A DNA stretch of 19,868 nt from Clostridiales bacterium (GCA_003452395.1 DMOI01000033.1:1-19868); one strand, 5' to 3'. Counted from the stretch's first letter, positions 8,693 to 15,908 are shown. The notes: generated from the letters alone by a model not told the origin. A program made the numbers and translations.

Positions 8693-9376
8693 ATGACTAT
8701 TGATAAAAAAAATGACTTTATAGTTGAGGAAGATTTAAATAAATATTTTTGTGATGGGCCTTTAATGTTTGAACAAGATTCAAAAGCCGAGTTGTCTGCA
8801 GGTAATGATTGGCGTTCTTTAGTATTAGATTTGATTAGCGCTCGAAAGGGACTTGGCTTATCTCAAAGGGGACTTGAAAAAATATCTGGAATACCGCAAC
8901 CAGCTATAGCTAGAACTGAAAAGCTAAAATCTGTTCCACAGCTGAATACGTTTCTAAAGTTATCCCAAGCAATGGGATTAACATTAGGAGTAACGAATAC
9001 GGCAAAAACAATAAATGATAACTCATTAAAAATTGGTGAGATTTCGAGGTACTTTACTAAAAATGAGCGATTATTGCTCCAAGAAGAATTAGGAGCTGAG
9101 TCTTATATAAGTAATGACTGGCGCTCTTTAATATTTGACTTGATAGACTTTCGATATGCACTTGACTTAACTCAAAGGGATCTTGAAGAATTATCTGGAA
9201 TACCGCAACCAGCTATAGCTAGAACTGAAAAGCTGAAATGTCCTCCAAATTTGGATACATTTCTGCAATTATCCCAAGCAATGGGATTAACATTAGAAGT
9301 AATAGATATGGTAAAACCAACAAATGATAACTCATTAAAAGTTGATGAACCGATAATTGAATTAGAAAATGAATAA
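8693..9376 (+). CDS. Tandem double helix-turn-helix (Xre/HigA-like) regulator
   Basis: The 227-residue protein consists of two copies of one unit of about 103 residues. Each has a short N-terminal helix segment (DLNKYF / EISRYF), then NDWRSL(V/I)xDLI, a helix-turn-helix of HTH_3/Cro type with SGIPQPAIARTEK as recognition region, and LSQAMGLTLxV, then NDNSLK. The second copy starts at about residue 117. The HTH style is that of HigA-type antitoxins and phage repressors, but no HigB toxin lies next to it. ATG 8693 is chosen because TTGGAGGAT precedes it; an upstream in-frame ATG at 8630 has no ribosome site. A covalent pair of DNA-binding domains could bind as a pseudo-dimer without dimerising. 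The frame continues past the stop (see 9377-9448). Confidence 0.85.
   Translation: MTIDKKNDFIVEEDLNKYFCDGPLMFEQDSKAELSAGNDWRSLVLDLISARKGLGLSQRGLEKISGIPQPAIARTEKLKSVPQLNTFLKLSQAMGLTLGVTNTAKTINDNSLKIGEISRYFTKNERLLLQEELGAESYISNDWRSLIFDLIDFRYALDLTQRDLEELSGIPQPAIARTEKLKCPPNLDTFLQLSQAMGLTLEVIDMVKPTNDNSLKVDEPIIELENE
8883..9297 (+). repeat. Internal DNA duplication within the double-HTH gene
   Basis: A 43-base exact match (8883-8925 and 9192-9234) and a 28-base exact match (8960-8987 and 9269-9296) lie at the same offset of 309 bases, which is 103 codons. Flanking codons have diverged, so the duplication is not brand new, yet the recognition-helix and distal parts stay identical at DNA level. This suggests recent origin, gene conversion or strong constraint. 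Confidence 0.9.
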
Positions 9377-9448
9377 GAAGAAGGGGCAGGTCGAGCGCTA
9401 AGCGAAGGAATCTCAGAGTATATAGACAAGCTATTTGGACATAGGTAA
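9377..9448 (+). other. In-frame coding-like extension after the double-HTH stop codon
   Basis: Immediately after the TAA at 9374-9376 the same frame reads 23 codons (EEGAGRALSEGISEYIDKLF then GHR) up to a TAA at 9446-9448. The residues look protein-like and the local GC content is visibly higher than the surroundings. Either the regulator once had a longer tail cut by a nonsense change, or this is the 3' end of an unrelated deleted gene. I do not recognise the tail. Confidence 0.4.
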
Positions 9449-9533
9449 TCATAGAAAAGGAAAGTCTATGAATAATGACATTATTGGTTTTAAGTAGAAA
9501 AATTTTGTATAAAGTGATAGAAAAATATAGAGA

Positions 9534-9576
9534 AAATATAAAAAGTGCTGATATCATTATAGCACTTTTTATATTT
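9534..9576. terminator. Bidirectional terminator between the HTH and Fic genes
   Basis: A perfect 16-bp stem pairs 9534-9549 with 9561-9576 around an 11-base loop. The lower stem is A-rich on the left and T-rich on the right (AAAAAGTGCT / AGCACTTTTT), so it would work in both directions. It isolates the Fic gene from upstream transcription. Confidence 0.85.
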
Positions 9577-9755
9577 GGGGTAGGACGGTTTGCAAGACGG
9601 GGTTATAGTAAATCTAAATTGCTACTTTTTTATGTATATTTTCACAAGATACCAATTCATTTTATTTGTTTTAGAATACCATTTTTTTCAGCTTTTTACA
9701 ACAAGTTCATACGTAGAAAAAATAAAAACTTTAAATATTTAAATTTATAAAAATG

Positions 9756-9804
9756 TTGACAAATGGAAAAAAATGACATATAATACAGTTAATATACAGT
9801 TAAT
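9756..9804 (+). promoter_or_regulatory. Consensus promoter and tandem 11-bp repeat upstream of the Fic gene
   Basis: TTGACA (9756-9761), exactly 17 bases, then TATAAT (9779-9784) is a perfect vegetative promoter. Overlapping and following the -10 are two back-to-back copies of atacagttaat (9783-9793 and 9794-9804) covering the expected transcription start. Such a direct repeat is a candidate operator. The leader to the start codon is only about 25 bases. Confidence 0.85.
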
Positions 9805-9817
9805 AGAAGGTGATATT

Positions 9818-11194
9818 ATGAATGATAAAAAGCTTATAGCAATTATAACGAATGAATGTAAAATGACAATTAGCAAAGGACAAGAAGTAGGTGGAATGGT
9901 TTGCAAAGATGGTATATATCATGAGAGTGAAATGGTGTATGATGATGTGAAAAAAGTAGTAGAAGATATAGTTTACCATGCTGAAGTAGATTCAAAAACG
10001 GCAAAAGATATACTAGGAGTAGATTGTGTAATAAGCAAAGATATAAAACGCTTGTATATATCAGATTTAACGATGTATTTGACTGAAAGAGTAGAGGAAA
10101 TAATAAGAAATAATATAGGGGAATATAAGCAGTTAATATATAATCGCAAAGATAATTTTGTTGTAAATATAGCTAAAAAAATATTTGGTAATAAAGTAAA
10201 AGAAAATGTAGATGATGAAGTTGTAAGTGTTATTAATGAGAAAGACTTTGTAAAAGTGGGAGTTCAATACATAAAAGAACTGATAAAACAAAAAAAGTTT
10301 AGTACAGAGTTCGGAGGAAGCATACCATATTCTAAAGAAATAAACCAATATGATAAAAAAACTCTTGCTGCATTACTAGTTTCTGATGTGTGTAAAGGAA
10401 GTAAATATAATTTAACATGTTTTACAGATAAGGTAGAGGATATTGAAAATATTATAAATACTTGTAACATGATATCTTGGGGAGTAGATTTTAAAGTAAA
10501 TGGTGATACAAAAATAGATGATATATTGTTTACAATACAAAGTAAACTACATAATGTGCCAGGAAATGAACAGATAAAAAATTATAGAGAAATAAATCTT
10601 AGTAATATGGGAAGTAATGCTTTTAATACAAAGGGTAAAAAAGAAAGTGGTCTCATGCCAAAAGAAGGGATTCGTGAGTCTATAGATAGTCTAGAAGGGC
10701 ATATATGGGAGTTAATAAGTAAAAGAGAAGATATGTCAAATGACGAATACATAGCAGATGCAACGAAAGTATTATACCGCTTTATCAGAATACATCCTTT
10801 TAGGGACGGTAATGGAAGAACTGGAAGATTGCTTTTTAATATAATATTAAATCAAAAAGAAGGGCTAACTCCGATAGTATTCCCCAAATCAAGCAAAATG
10901 GAGTTTGGAAAAATATTAGCGCAGGTTGACAAGGATATCTATGAAAATGGAGGAGAGAGCTATCTTGAATATTTGAAAAATCCAACAGATGTTCAGATGG
11001 ATGAATTAGAAAAAGTTGCGTTAATACCTTTAAGTGAATATGTTAACGATCTTTTTATTAATAATGAAAAATATTTGGATGAAAAAGTAAAAGTAAATGA
11101 AAGAGAGTATTTTAATGAGGCAACGTTATCTAATAATGAAGATGAAACTCTCAACGATTTGTCCACAATACAACCACATGACATTATTTTCTAA
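9818..11194 (+). CDS. Fic-domain protein (putative AMP transferase)
   Basis: The protein is 458 residues. Residues 326-337, HPFRDGNGRTGR, match the Fic catalytic motif HPFx(D/E)GNGRxxR completely, with catalytic His326 and the anion-binding GNGR loop. Fic enzymes usually transfer AMP (sometimes another phosphate-containing group) from a nucleotide to a hydroxyl of a target protein. The upstream helices (about 283-325) and downstream helices (about 338-390) complete the fold. The roughly 270-residue N-terminal region is unrecognised, and there is no signal peptide or membrane helix. I do not see an inhibitory (S/T)xxxE(G/N) motif at either end, and no small antitoxin gene adjoins. ATG 9818 has GAAGGTGAT as ribosome site; an earlier in-frame ATG at 9773 lies within the promoter. 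Substrate and role (toxin, effector, housekeeping) are unknown. Confidence 0.9.
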   Translation: MNDKKLIAIITNECKMTISKGQEVGGMVCKDGIYHESEMVYDDVKKVVEDIVYHAEVDSKTAKDILGVDCVISKDIKRLYISDLTMYLTERVEEIIRNNIGEYKQLIYNRKDNFVVNIAKKIFGNKVKENVDDEVVSVINEKDFVKVGVQYIKELIKQKKFSTEFGGSIPYSKEINQYDKKTLAALLVSDVCKGSKYNLTCFTDKVEDIENIINTCNMISWGVDFKVNGDTKIDDILFTIQSKLHNVPGNEQIKNYREINLSNMGSNAFNTKGKKESGLMPKEGIRESIDSLEGHIWELISKREDMSNDEYIADATKVLYRFIRIHPFRDGNGRTGRLLFNIILNQKEGLTPIVFPKSSKMEFGKILAQVDKDIYENGGESYLEYLKNPTDVQMDELEKVALIPLSEYVNDLFINNEKYLDEKVKVNEREYFNEATLSNNEDETLNDLSTIQPHDIIF

Positions 11195-11207
11195 TTTAGG
11201 GAATTAC

Positions 11208-11221
11208 TCAGTCCTGACCCC
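11208..11221 (-). repeat. GGGGTCAGGACTGA motif (RAYT/REP-associated type)
   Basis: The minus strand reads GGGGTCAGGACTGA just after the Fic gene. Motifs of the GGGTCAGGACTGA kind are often seen beside REP-associated Y1 transposase genes in bacterial genomes. Related copies stand at 18969-18985 and 19852-19868. No transposase gene is present here. Confidence 0.4.
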
Positions 11222-11322
11222 AGACTCTGCTCTTTAGGTGTTGACTTACTACTTATTGCACAAGTGATTCAACTATAAAGATAATTATTTTATATAAAAA
11301 ACTATAATAAGTACAGAAAATA

Positions 11323-11331
11323 TGCTATAAT
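11323..11331 (+). promoter_or_regulatory. Extended -10 promoter of the exonuclease gene
   Basis: TGC followed directly by TATAAT (11326-11331) is an extended -10 element, about 57 bases before the start codon. No good -35 is visible at 17 bases, which an extended -10 can tolerate. The remainder of 11222-11387 shows nothing else I can name. Confidence 0.5.
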
Positions 11332-11387
11332 AATTTTGAATACTAAGAGTAATGTGATGAAATAGATGGATATTGAGGGTGATTGAA

Positions 11388-12059
11388 ATGAAAGATTCAC
11401 AAGAAAGACTACTAAAAGATACTTCGTTTTTGGTTATAGATTTTGAAACTGTTACACCAAAAGGAAACCCGCCAGAACCTATAGAACTAGGTATACTGAG
11501 AATAAATAATGCATGCGAAATAGATTATAAATTTGGAAAGTGTACCTTTATTAAACCACCACAAGGAATACGTTTAACGAGGTTCGATACTGAGCAAACA
11601 GGAATTACGGAAGTTGATCTAGTAAATGCTCCAAGCTCAGTGGAAATAATGAAAAAGTTAGATGGAGTTTGTGGACAAAGAGAGTACATATTTATCGCAC
11701 AAAATGCTAAATATGAAGCAAATATAATTTCAAGGTACGCAGAGAAAAATCCAAATCTAGCAAAGACAAAGTTTATAGATACAATTTTGCTAGCAAAAAA
11801 TGTGATTCCAGATTTGCCTAATTATAAACTTGATACTATAGCACAAGCTTTGGTGATAGAAAGTCCTAAAGATAGACACAGAGCATTACCAGATTGTATA
11901 TTGACTGCACAAATTTTTGTTAAGTTATTAGAAATTATAAATAAAAGGGAAAAAATGATTTTCCTTCAGGAATTGTTAGAAATTGCTGAAATTAAAACTA
12001 AACACAGTACACTTGAAAAAAGGGATATATTTAAGCAGATATCAATGTTTGATATATAG
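11388..12059 (+). CDS. DnaQ-like (DEDDh) 3'-5' exonuclease
   Basis: The 223-residue protein belongs to the DEDDh exonuclease fold, which removes nucleotides from 3' ends using two metal ions. Exo I is FLVIDFETVTPKG (Asp18, Glu20) and Exo III is DRHRALPDCILTA, with general-base His164 and Asp169. A FIDTILLA stretch also fits (Asp131). Exo II is unusual: AQNAKYEANI has Gln for the common His and Glu110 where the third acidic Asp is expected, which may still bind metal. No polymerase or BRCT domain is attached. The C-terminal 40 residues are helical and Lys/Glu-rich. ATG 11388 is chosen for the GAGGGTGAT site; an upstream TTG at 11373 overlaps that site. It could be a DNA proofreading-type or RNase-type enzyme. 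Confidence 0.85.
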   Translation: MKDSQERLLKDTSFLVIDFETVTPKGNPPEPIELGILRINNACEIDYKFGKCTFIKPPQGIRLTRFDTEQTGITEVDLVNAPSSVEIMKKLDGVCGQREYIFIAQNAKYEANIISRYAEKNPNLAKTKFIDTILLAKNVIPDLPNYKLDTIAQALVIESPKDRHRALPDCILTAQIFVKLLEIINKREKMIFLQELLEIAEIKTKHSTLEKRDIFKQISMFDI

Positions 12060-12061
12060 TC

Positions 12062-12090
12062 TTGTTATTATTTATTGTAATTTGTATAAT
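12062..12090 (+). promoter_or_regulatory. Promoter for queD
   Basis: TTGTTA (12062-12067), 17 bases, then TATAAT (12085-12090) begin directly after the exonuclease stop codon. The resulting leader before queD is about 135 bases. I could not match it to a preQ1 or other riboswitch. Confidence 0.65.
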
Positions 12091-12233
12091 ATCTTCATTA
12101 ATCTATGAAATAGTGCAAAAATATGATAAAAGTATACCTACTGTGAATAATAAAGCAGAAGATTACAAAAATAATAATTAAGTTTTTAAAAACACAGGAG
12201 ATGTGTAATATTAAATAGAAAGAAGGTTAGTTA

Positions 12234-12683
12234 ATGGTTGAGATAACGAAAGAATTCACATTTGATGCTGCTCATATGCTAGAAGGTCACGACGGGTTAT
12301 GTAAAAATGTTCATGGACATACATATAAATTACAAGTTACTTTAAATGGTGATCTAAAAAAAGAAGTAAGCTCTGAAGGAATGATAATTGATTTTAAAGA
12401 TCTTAAAAATATGGTAAAAGAATATGTTATAGAATTATTTGATCATTCTTTTATATATAACATAGAAAACGAGAAAGAAAAAGAGATAGGAAGCTTTTTG
12501 GAGTCTAAGGGATTGAAAACGTGTTCAATTAAAGGGCGAAGTACATGTGAAAATTTGGTTGGGGTTATTTTTCATAAACTGAATATAAATAATGAAAATA
12601 TATCCTCTATTAGATTATGGGAAACTCCTACAAGCTTTTCAGAATATAGGAATATCAAAAAAACTAAAAATGATAAAACATAA
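12234..12683 (+). CDS. queD: 6-carboxy-5,6,7,8-tetrahydropterin synthase QueD
   Basis: The 149-residue protein is of the PTPS/QueD family, which makes 6-carboxytetrahydropterin from dihydroneopterin triphosphate in queuosine (7-deazaguanine) synthesis. FTFDAAHML supplies zinc ligand His14. CKNVHGHTY supplies the catalytic Cys23 and zinc ligands His27 and His29, in the CxxxHGH spacing typical of QueD. GMIIDFKDLK, FDHSFI (His71) and LWETPTSF (Glu130) complete the active-site set. The usual PTxEN motif reads RSTCEN here. The start is ATG 12234 with AGAAGG before it. No queC, queE or queF neighbours are in the window, so the gene stands alone. Queuosine is the best guess over a biopterin-type role. 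Confidence 0.9.
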   Translation: MVEITKEFTFDAAHMLEGHDGLCKNVHGHTYKLQVTLNGDLKKEVSSEGMIIDFKDLKNMVKEYVIELFDHSFIYNIENEKEKEIGSFLESKGLKTCSIKGRSTCENLVGVIFHKLNINNENISSIRLWETPTSFSEYRNIKKTKNDKT

Positions 12684-12773
12684 AATTGTTGAGATATTAT
12701 GTTCATTGTAAGGCGTAGGTTATATGACGAGATAGGAAATATAAGGGTTAGGTGGAATTATTTAGGATAAAAG

Positions 12774-12814
12774 ATAGAGACAGTTGACGTATTTTATATG
12801 TCAACTGTCTCTAT
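12774..12814. terminator. Bidirectional terminator between queD and the convergent zinc-ribbon gene
   Basis: A long hairpin has a perfect core of 15 bp pairing 12774-12788 with 12800-12814, extendable inward to a 5-base loop with one G-U pair. The minus-strand exit is T-rich (tatctttt), while the plus-strand exit is weaker (attaat). The position between two convergent genes fits a shared terminator. Confidence 0.85.
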
Positions 12815-12833
12815 TAATATAAAAGGTTCGATA

Positions 12834-13148
12834 TTAAGACTTAACTATTTCATTCGCTGCAAGATCCGAATTTATAATATCCTTTAATTCATTATAAGTT
12901 ATACCTTTATTATTACCTATGTTAAAGTTTAAATCGTACTTTGCACCACATGTACAACACTCTAAATACTGTTTATGGTTTGTGAGCTCTCTTTTATCAT
13001 ATAAAAAAGGATATAGAAAATCATCATTCTTGCGACCTGGTGAGTTTGAATCTATGATATATGAATAAATATAAGTAGCCTCATATTTTCCCATGAAGTT
13101 AGTGTTAGTAGTACATGTCGGACATATCAAATAATTCGAAGTTTCCAA
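12834..13148 (-). CDS. Small zinc-ribbon protein, function unknown
   Basis: The protein is 104 residues. Two CxxC knuckles, CPTC at residues 9-12 and CTCG with its preceding Cys at 64-67, fit one split zinc ribbon. The loop between them is rich in Tyr, Asp and Lys. The start is TTG at 13148, supported by AAAAGGAGGT eight bases upstream; no ATG is as well placed. It is the only clear minus-strand gene in the window. Its -10 may be TATAAT (13185 to 13180 on the minus strand), without a good -35. I do not recognise the family. A nucleic-acid or protein-binding role is only a guess from the zinc ribbon. Confidence 0.8.
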   Translation of the reverse strand: METSNYLICPTCTTNTNFMGKYEATYIYSYIIDSNSPGRKNDDFLYPFLYDKRELTNHKQYLECCTCGAKYDLNFNIGNNKGITYNELKDIINSDLAANEIVKS

Positions 13149-13293
13149 TACGATTACCTCCTTTTACGAATATAAGTTTATTATAACTTTAAAAATTATT
13201 TATATACCATTTTATTAAGATGTATTAATATAAATAAAAATTATATAGATATAAAGGTAAGTATATTAAAAATGATAAAATTACAAAAAAAGC

Positions 13294-13322
13294 TTTACAA
13301 TTAACTTTTAATATGTTAAAAT
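13294..13322 (+). promoter_or_regulatory. Promoter of the transglutaminase-like/hydrolase operon
   Basis: TTTACA (13294-13299), 17 bases, then TAAAAT (13317-13322), preceded by TGT as an extended -10. The expected transcription start is about 65 bases before the first gene. Confidence 0.65.
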
Positions 13323-13395
13323 ATGTAAAAATATTAAAAACGAGAATATTCGACTACTACATTATAGGGTAACTTACGATAAGGGGGGTTTTACG

Positions 13396-14043
13396 ATGTT
13401 GAGATCTTTAATTGAGAAAATAATATCTGAAGAAGTTCACGGAACAGAATTTTATACGGAAACCATGTTAGAAGATTTGGAGCTTGCGGTAGAAATAATA
13501 AATGAAAGTCTTGAACTTGGAGACTGTACCATGCTTGAAAAAATAAGTAAAGTTTCTGAGTATATAAAGGGTAATGTTTCCATGAGAAAAAACTATTTTA
13601 AAAGTTATAACCATGGAGAAAATGTTTATAGAACAGCGTATGGAGCTCTTATGTTAGGTGAAGCTATGTGTGCTGGTTATAGTGAAGCTGCAAGAATACT
13701 ACTTGAACTAAATGGAATAAAAACAAAAACTTTGATAGCTAAACTTCCAGAAAAACATAAAAAGATTATGCATTATGTTTGTGTAGCAATTGAAAATGAA
13801 AGTGAAATAATAATTGTTGATCCAGAAAGAGAAAAAAAGTGCGAGGATAAGGGAATAGATTTTACATCATATGAAGATGCAATGATATATTTTGAACCTG
13901 ATACCCTCTTTGTAAGAACTAAATTGGACAACGGAGGTACAGGAATGGTAGTAGATGAATATTTAGAGAAAAATATAAGACCAATGCTAGGATTTGAGGG
14001 CTTAAAGGACTTAACAGACGAGAGTGTAGAGCATGGATTATAA
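13396..14043 (+). CDS. Transglutaminase-like (papain-fold) cysteine protein
   Basis: The 215-residue protein has a core reading AYGALMLGEAMCAGYSEAAR (81-100), then MHYVCVAI (125-132) and IIIVDPERE (138-146). This order, Cys92, His126 and Asp142, matches the catalytic triad of the transglutaminase-like superfamily, whose bacterial members are often proteases or amide-bond enzymes. The usual HxW motif is HYV here, and the C-terminal part is atypical. The N-terminal 75 residues are helical and acidic. There is no signal peptide, so it is cytoplasmic. A strong GGGGGG ribosome site precedes ATG 13396. The hydrolase gene follows 15 bases later, in the same operon. Confidence 0.75.
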   Translation: MLRSLIEKIISEEVHGTEFYTETMLEDLELAVEIINESLELGDCTMLEKISKVSEYIKGNVSMRKNYFKSYNHGENVYRTAYGALMLGEAMCAGYSEAARILLELNGIKTKTLIAKLPEKHKKIMHYVCVAIENESEIIIVDPEREKKCEDKGIDFTSYEDAMIYFEPDTLFVRTKLDNGGTGMVVDEYLEKNIRPMLGFEGLKDLTDESVEHGL

Positions 14044-14058
14044 ATACGGAGGGATGAA

Positions 14059-14817
14059 ATGGAAAAAGTTGAATTAGAAAGTAAAAAGGGGTATAAAATA
14101 AAATGCCAAATGAGTTTGCCGGTTACTAGTGAAATAAAAAGTTATATGATTGCTTGTCATGGATTCGCTGCCGACAAGGAGAGTTCTACGATATTAGAGT
14201 TGTCGGATAAACTAAAGCAATATAAGATATCAACAATTAGTTTTGATTTTATGGGTCATGGTGAAAGTGAAGTAAACTCAGAAAAATTAAGCATAGATAG
14301 TTGTGTAGATGACTTAGAGACTGTATATGATTATATAATATCGAAAGATGCTAATACATCTATTTCTATCTTTGCTTCTAGTTTTGGGGCTTATGTGAGT
14401 TTGATTTGTATAAGAAAGAAGAATAAAAGGTTTGAAAATATAATTCTTAGGTGTACTGCTATAGAGATGGATTATATATTTGAAAACGAGTTGATAAACG
14501 GGTCACTAGAAAACATGGTAGAAGTAGGATATACTTATGCGGGATTTAATAATATGAAAGTGTCGCATGGCTTTTACAATGAACTTAAAGAATACAATAT
14601 ACACCAAATATACAAAAATAAAGAAATATGTGCGCTTATGATACATGGAGATAAAGATGACGTTGCACCTATCGAACACATAATAAAGTTTGCAGAAGAA
14701 CACAGAGAAGGGATAACACTAGAAGTTATAAAAGATGCAGGACATAGATTTAAAAATGAAGGTGAATCAGAAAAAGTATTAGAACTAACGATGAATTATA
14801 TTAATAGAAATAAGTAG
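14059..14817 (+). CDS. Alpha/beta hydrolase (serine esterase/peptidase-like)
   Basis: The protein is 252 residues. CHGFAADKES supplies the oxyanion-hole HG, FASSFGAY the nucleophile elbow with Ser108, MIHGDKDDVAP the acid (Asp200/201) and DAGHRF the catalytic His229. This is the full triad in the usual order, as in BAAT/acyl-CoA thioester hydrolase-like and cinnamoyl-esterase-like serine hydrolases. The elbow reads AxSxG rather than GxSxG, a tolerated but less common form. There is no signal peptide. The ribosome site is CGGAGGGA, 15 bases after the transglutaminase-like gene, so the two are co-transcribed. The substrate is unknown. Confidence 0.85.
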   Translation: MEKVELESKKGYKIKCQMSLPVTSEIKSYMIACHGFAADKESSTILELSDKLKQYKISTISFDFMGHGESEVNSEKLSIDSCVDDLETVYDYIISKDANTSISIFASSFGAYVSLICIRKKNKRFENIILRCTAIEMDYIFENELINGSLENMVEVGYTYAGFNNMKVSHGFYNELKEYNIHQIYKNKEICALMIHGDKDDVAPIEHIIKFAEEHREGITLEVIKDAGHRFKNEGESEKVLELTMNYINRNK

Positions 14818-14838
14818 TTAATAAGTAGTTAATAAGTG
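14809..14838 (+). repeat. Short tandem repeat over the hydrolase stop codon
   Basis: aataagtagtt occurs at 14809-14819 and 14820-14830, followed by a partial third copy (aataagtg). The first copy contains the TAG stop of the hydrolase. It is probably replication slippage. Confidence 0.8.
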
Positions 14839-14890
14839 AAAATGAGTTCACAGGTCTAAATTATTTATTATTAAATAATTCACTTATTTT
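14831..14890 (+). terminator. AT-rich nested hairpin after the hydrolase, possible terminator
   Basis: An inner 9-bp stem pairs 14859-14867 with 14872-14880 around ttat. An outer arm, AATAAGTG (14831-14838), pairs with CACTTATT (14881-14888), and TT follows. It is weak because it is almost all A-T and the T tract is short. The rest of 14891-14999 shows nothing I can name. Confidence 0.4.
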
Positions 14891-14999
14891 GCAAAATAGC
14901 AATAAAAATGAAGATATAATGTGATAAATTTAACTCAAGGTTATGAAAACAGAGGTATGAAAATATTTATTTTTAACAGTTGTTCTTATTGTAAATTTC

Positions 15000-15028
15000 T
15001 TGACAAAACTTTTCGAAAATTATATAAT
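15000..15028 (+). promoter_or_regulatory. Consensus promoter of the secreted-protein/Nudix operon
   Basis: TTGACA (15000-15005), 17 bases, then TATAAT (15023-15028) is a perfect vegetative promoter. It rules out translation from the in-frame TTG at 15000. Confidence 0.88.
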
Positions 15029-15071
15029 CACTAAAAGAAAGTTAAATATATTACATGAGAGGAGAATAAAT

Positions 15072-15908
15072 ATGCTAATGAAAAATGCAAGAAACATGAC
15101 AGGATTGGTTTTGATTTTAATGTGTTTGTTAACTATGTTGGTTATTCCGGTTATTAGTCAAGCAGCAGATGGGGAGGAACTGATTGGAAGATGGGAAAGA
15201 TTTGGAGATGGAGCAGAAGGAACAATTGTTTCTGTATCAAAAGTAGAAAACACGTATGAGGCAGCTCTTGAAAAAGTGACAGGAACACTGATTGATTTAG
15301 GATTTAAAGCAGGTGAAAAAAAGTGGAAAGGCATTACACTAATTTCGCCAAATAGTTATAAGAGTACAGATCTTTTTAAATATGAAGGCAGTGATGGATA
15401 TGAATATAGGGACAGCTGGATGACTATAAATGATAAAGGTGTTTTACAAGTATCTGTGAGCAATCCTGCCGATGTTGAAGTAATCATTGGAACATATCAA
15501 ACGTGGAGAAAGTTGAATACTCAGGATAATTCTATTGTTTTGCAAATTAACAATCCGCATATGATAGTTGGAGGGGTACAAAAGGAAATTGACCCAGGTA
15601 AGGGAACTTGTCCTCTGATATCAAACAATAGAACACTTGTACCTATAAGGGCAATTGTTGAAGAACTGGGTGGAAGCGTTGCTTGGAATAACGCCGACCA
15701 AAAAATCTCGGTTTTACTTGGTACAAAAGCAATTGAATTATGGATTGGAAATAAGACAACAAATGTTAACGGAATAGAGAAGATGACAGATGTTGCGCCA
15801 CAAATTATTAATGAAAGAACAATGGTACCTTTGCGATATGTAATTGACAACCTCGGTTTTAATGTATCTTGGGATGAAGTCAGTAAAAAAGTGACGATAA
15901 CTCATTAA
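15072..15908 (+). CDS. Secreted protein with copper-amine-oxidase N-terminal-like repeats
   Basis: The protein is 278 residues. A signal peptide is clear: a basic start (MLMKNARNM), a hydrophobic core (about 11-28) and a cleavage site near SQAA/DG. Residues about 35-148 form a beta-rich domain (LIGRWERFGDG at its start) that I do not recognise. Residues about 155-278 match the copper amine oxidase N-terminal domain common in Clostridia and Bacilli, with the paired marks RTLVPIRAIVEELGGSVAW and RTMVPLRYVIDNLGFNVSW. Despite the name this domain is not catalytic and is taken to be a surface or stalk module. The start is ATG 15072 with GAGAGGAG ahead. It is predicted to be exported to the cell surface or medium. 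Confidence 0.87.
   Translation: MLMKNARNMTGLVLILMCLLTMLVIPVISQAADGEELIGRWERFGDGAEGTIVSVSKVENTYEAALEKVTGTLIDLGFKAGEKKWKGITLISPNSYKSTDLFKYEGSDGYEYRDSWMTINDKGVLQVSVSNPADVEVIIGTYQTWRKLNTQDNSIVLQINNPHMIVGGVQKEIDPGKGTCPLISNNRTLVPIRAIVEELGGSVAWNNADQKISVLLGTKAIELWIGNKTTNVNGIEKMTDVAPQIINERTMVPLRYVIDNLGFNVSWDEVSKKVTITH

Noticed and set aside
9475..9750. A 91-codon open frame after the double-HTH gene
   Set aside because: It runs straight through a 16-bp terminator stem, has no convincing ribosome site, and its residues look like translated A-T-rich noncoding DNA.
12062..12181. A 39-residue membrane-helix-like ORF starting at TTG before queD
   Set aside because: The TTG is part of a good -35 (TTGTTA) whose -10 lies inside the ORF, and there is no ribosome site.
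12091..12233. Possible preQ1 or other riboswitch in the queD leader
   Set aside because: The leader is long enough, but I could not find the expected C-rich loop and pseudoknot pairing.
12699..12770. A 23-codon ORF after queD (MFIVRRRLYDEIGNIRVRW...)
   Set aside because: It is too short, lacks a clear ribosome site and has no recognisable relatives. It could be a relic but is not supported.
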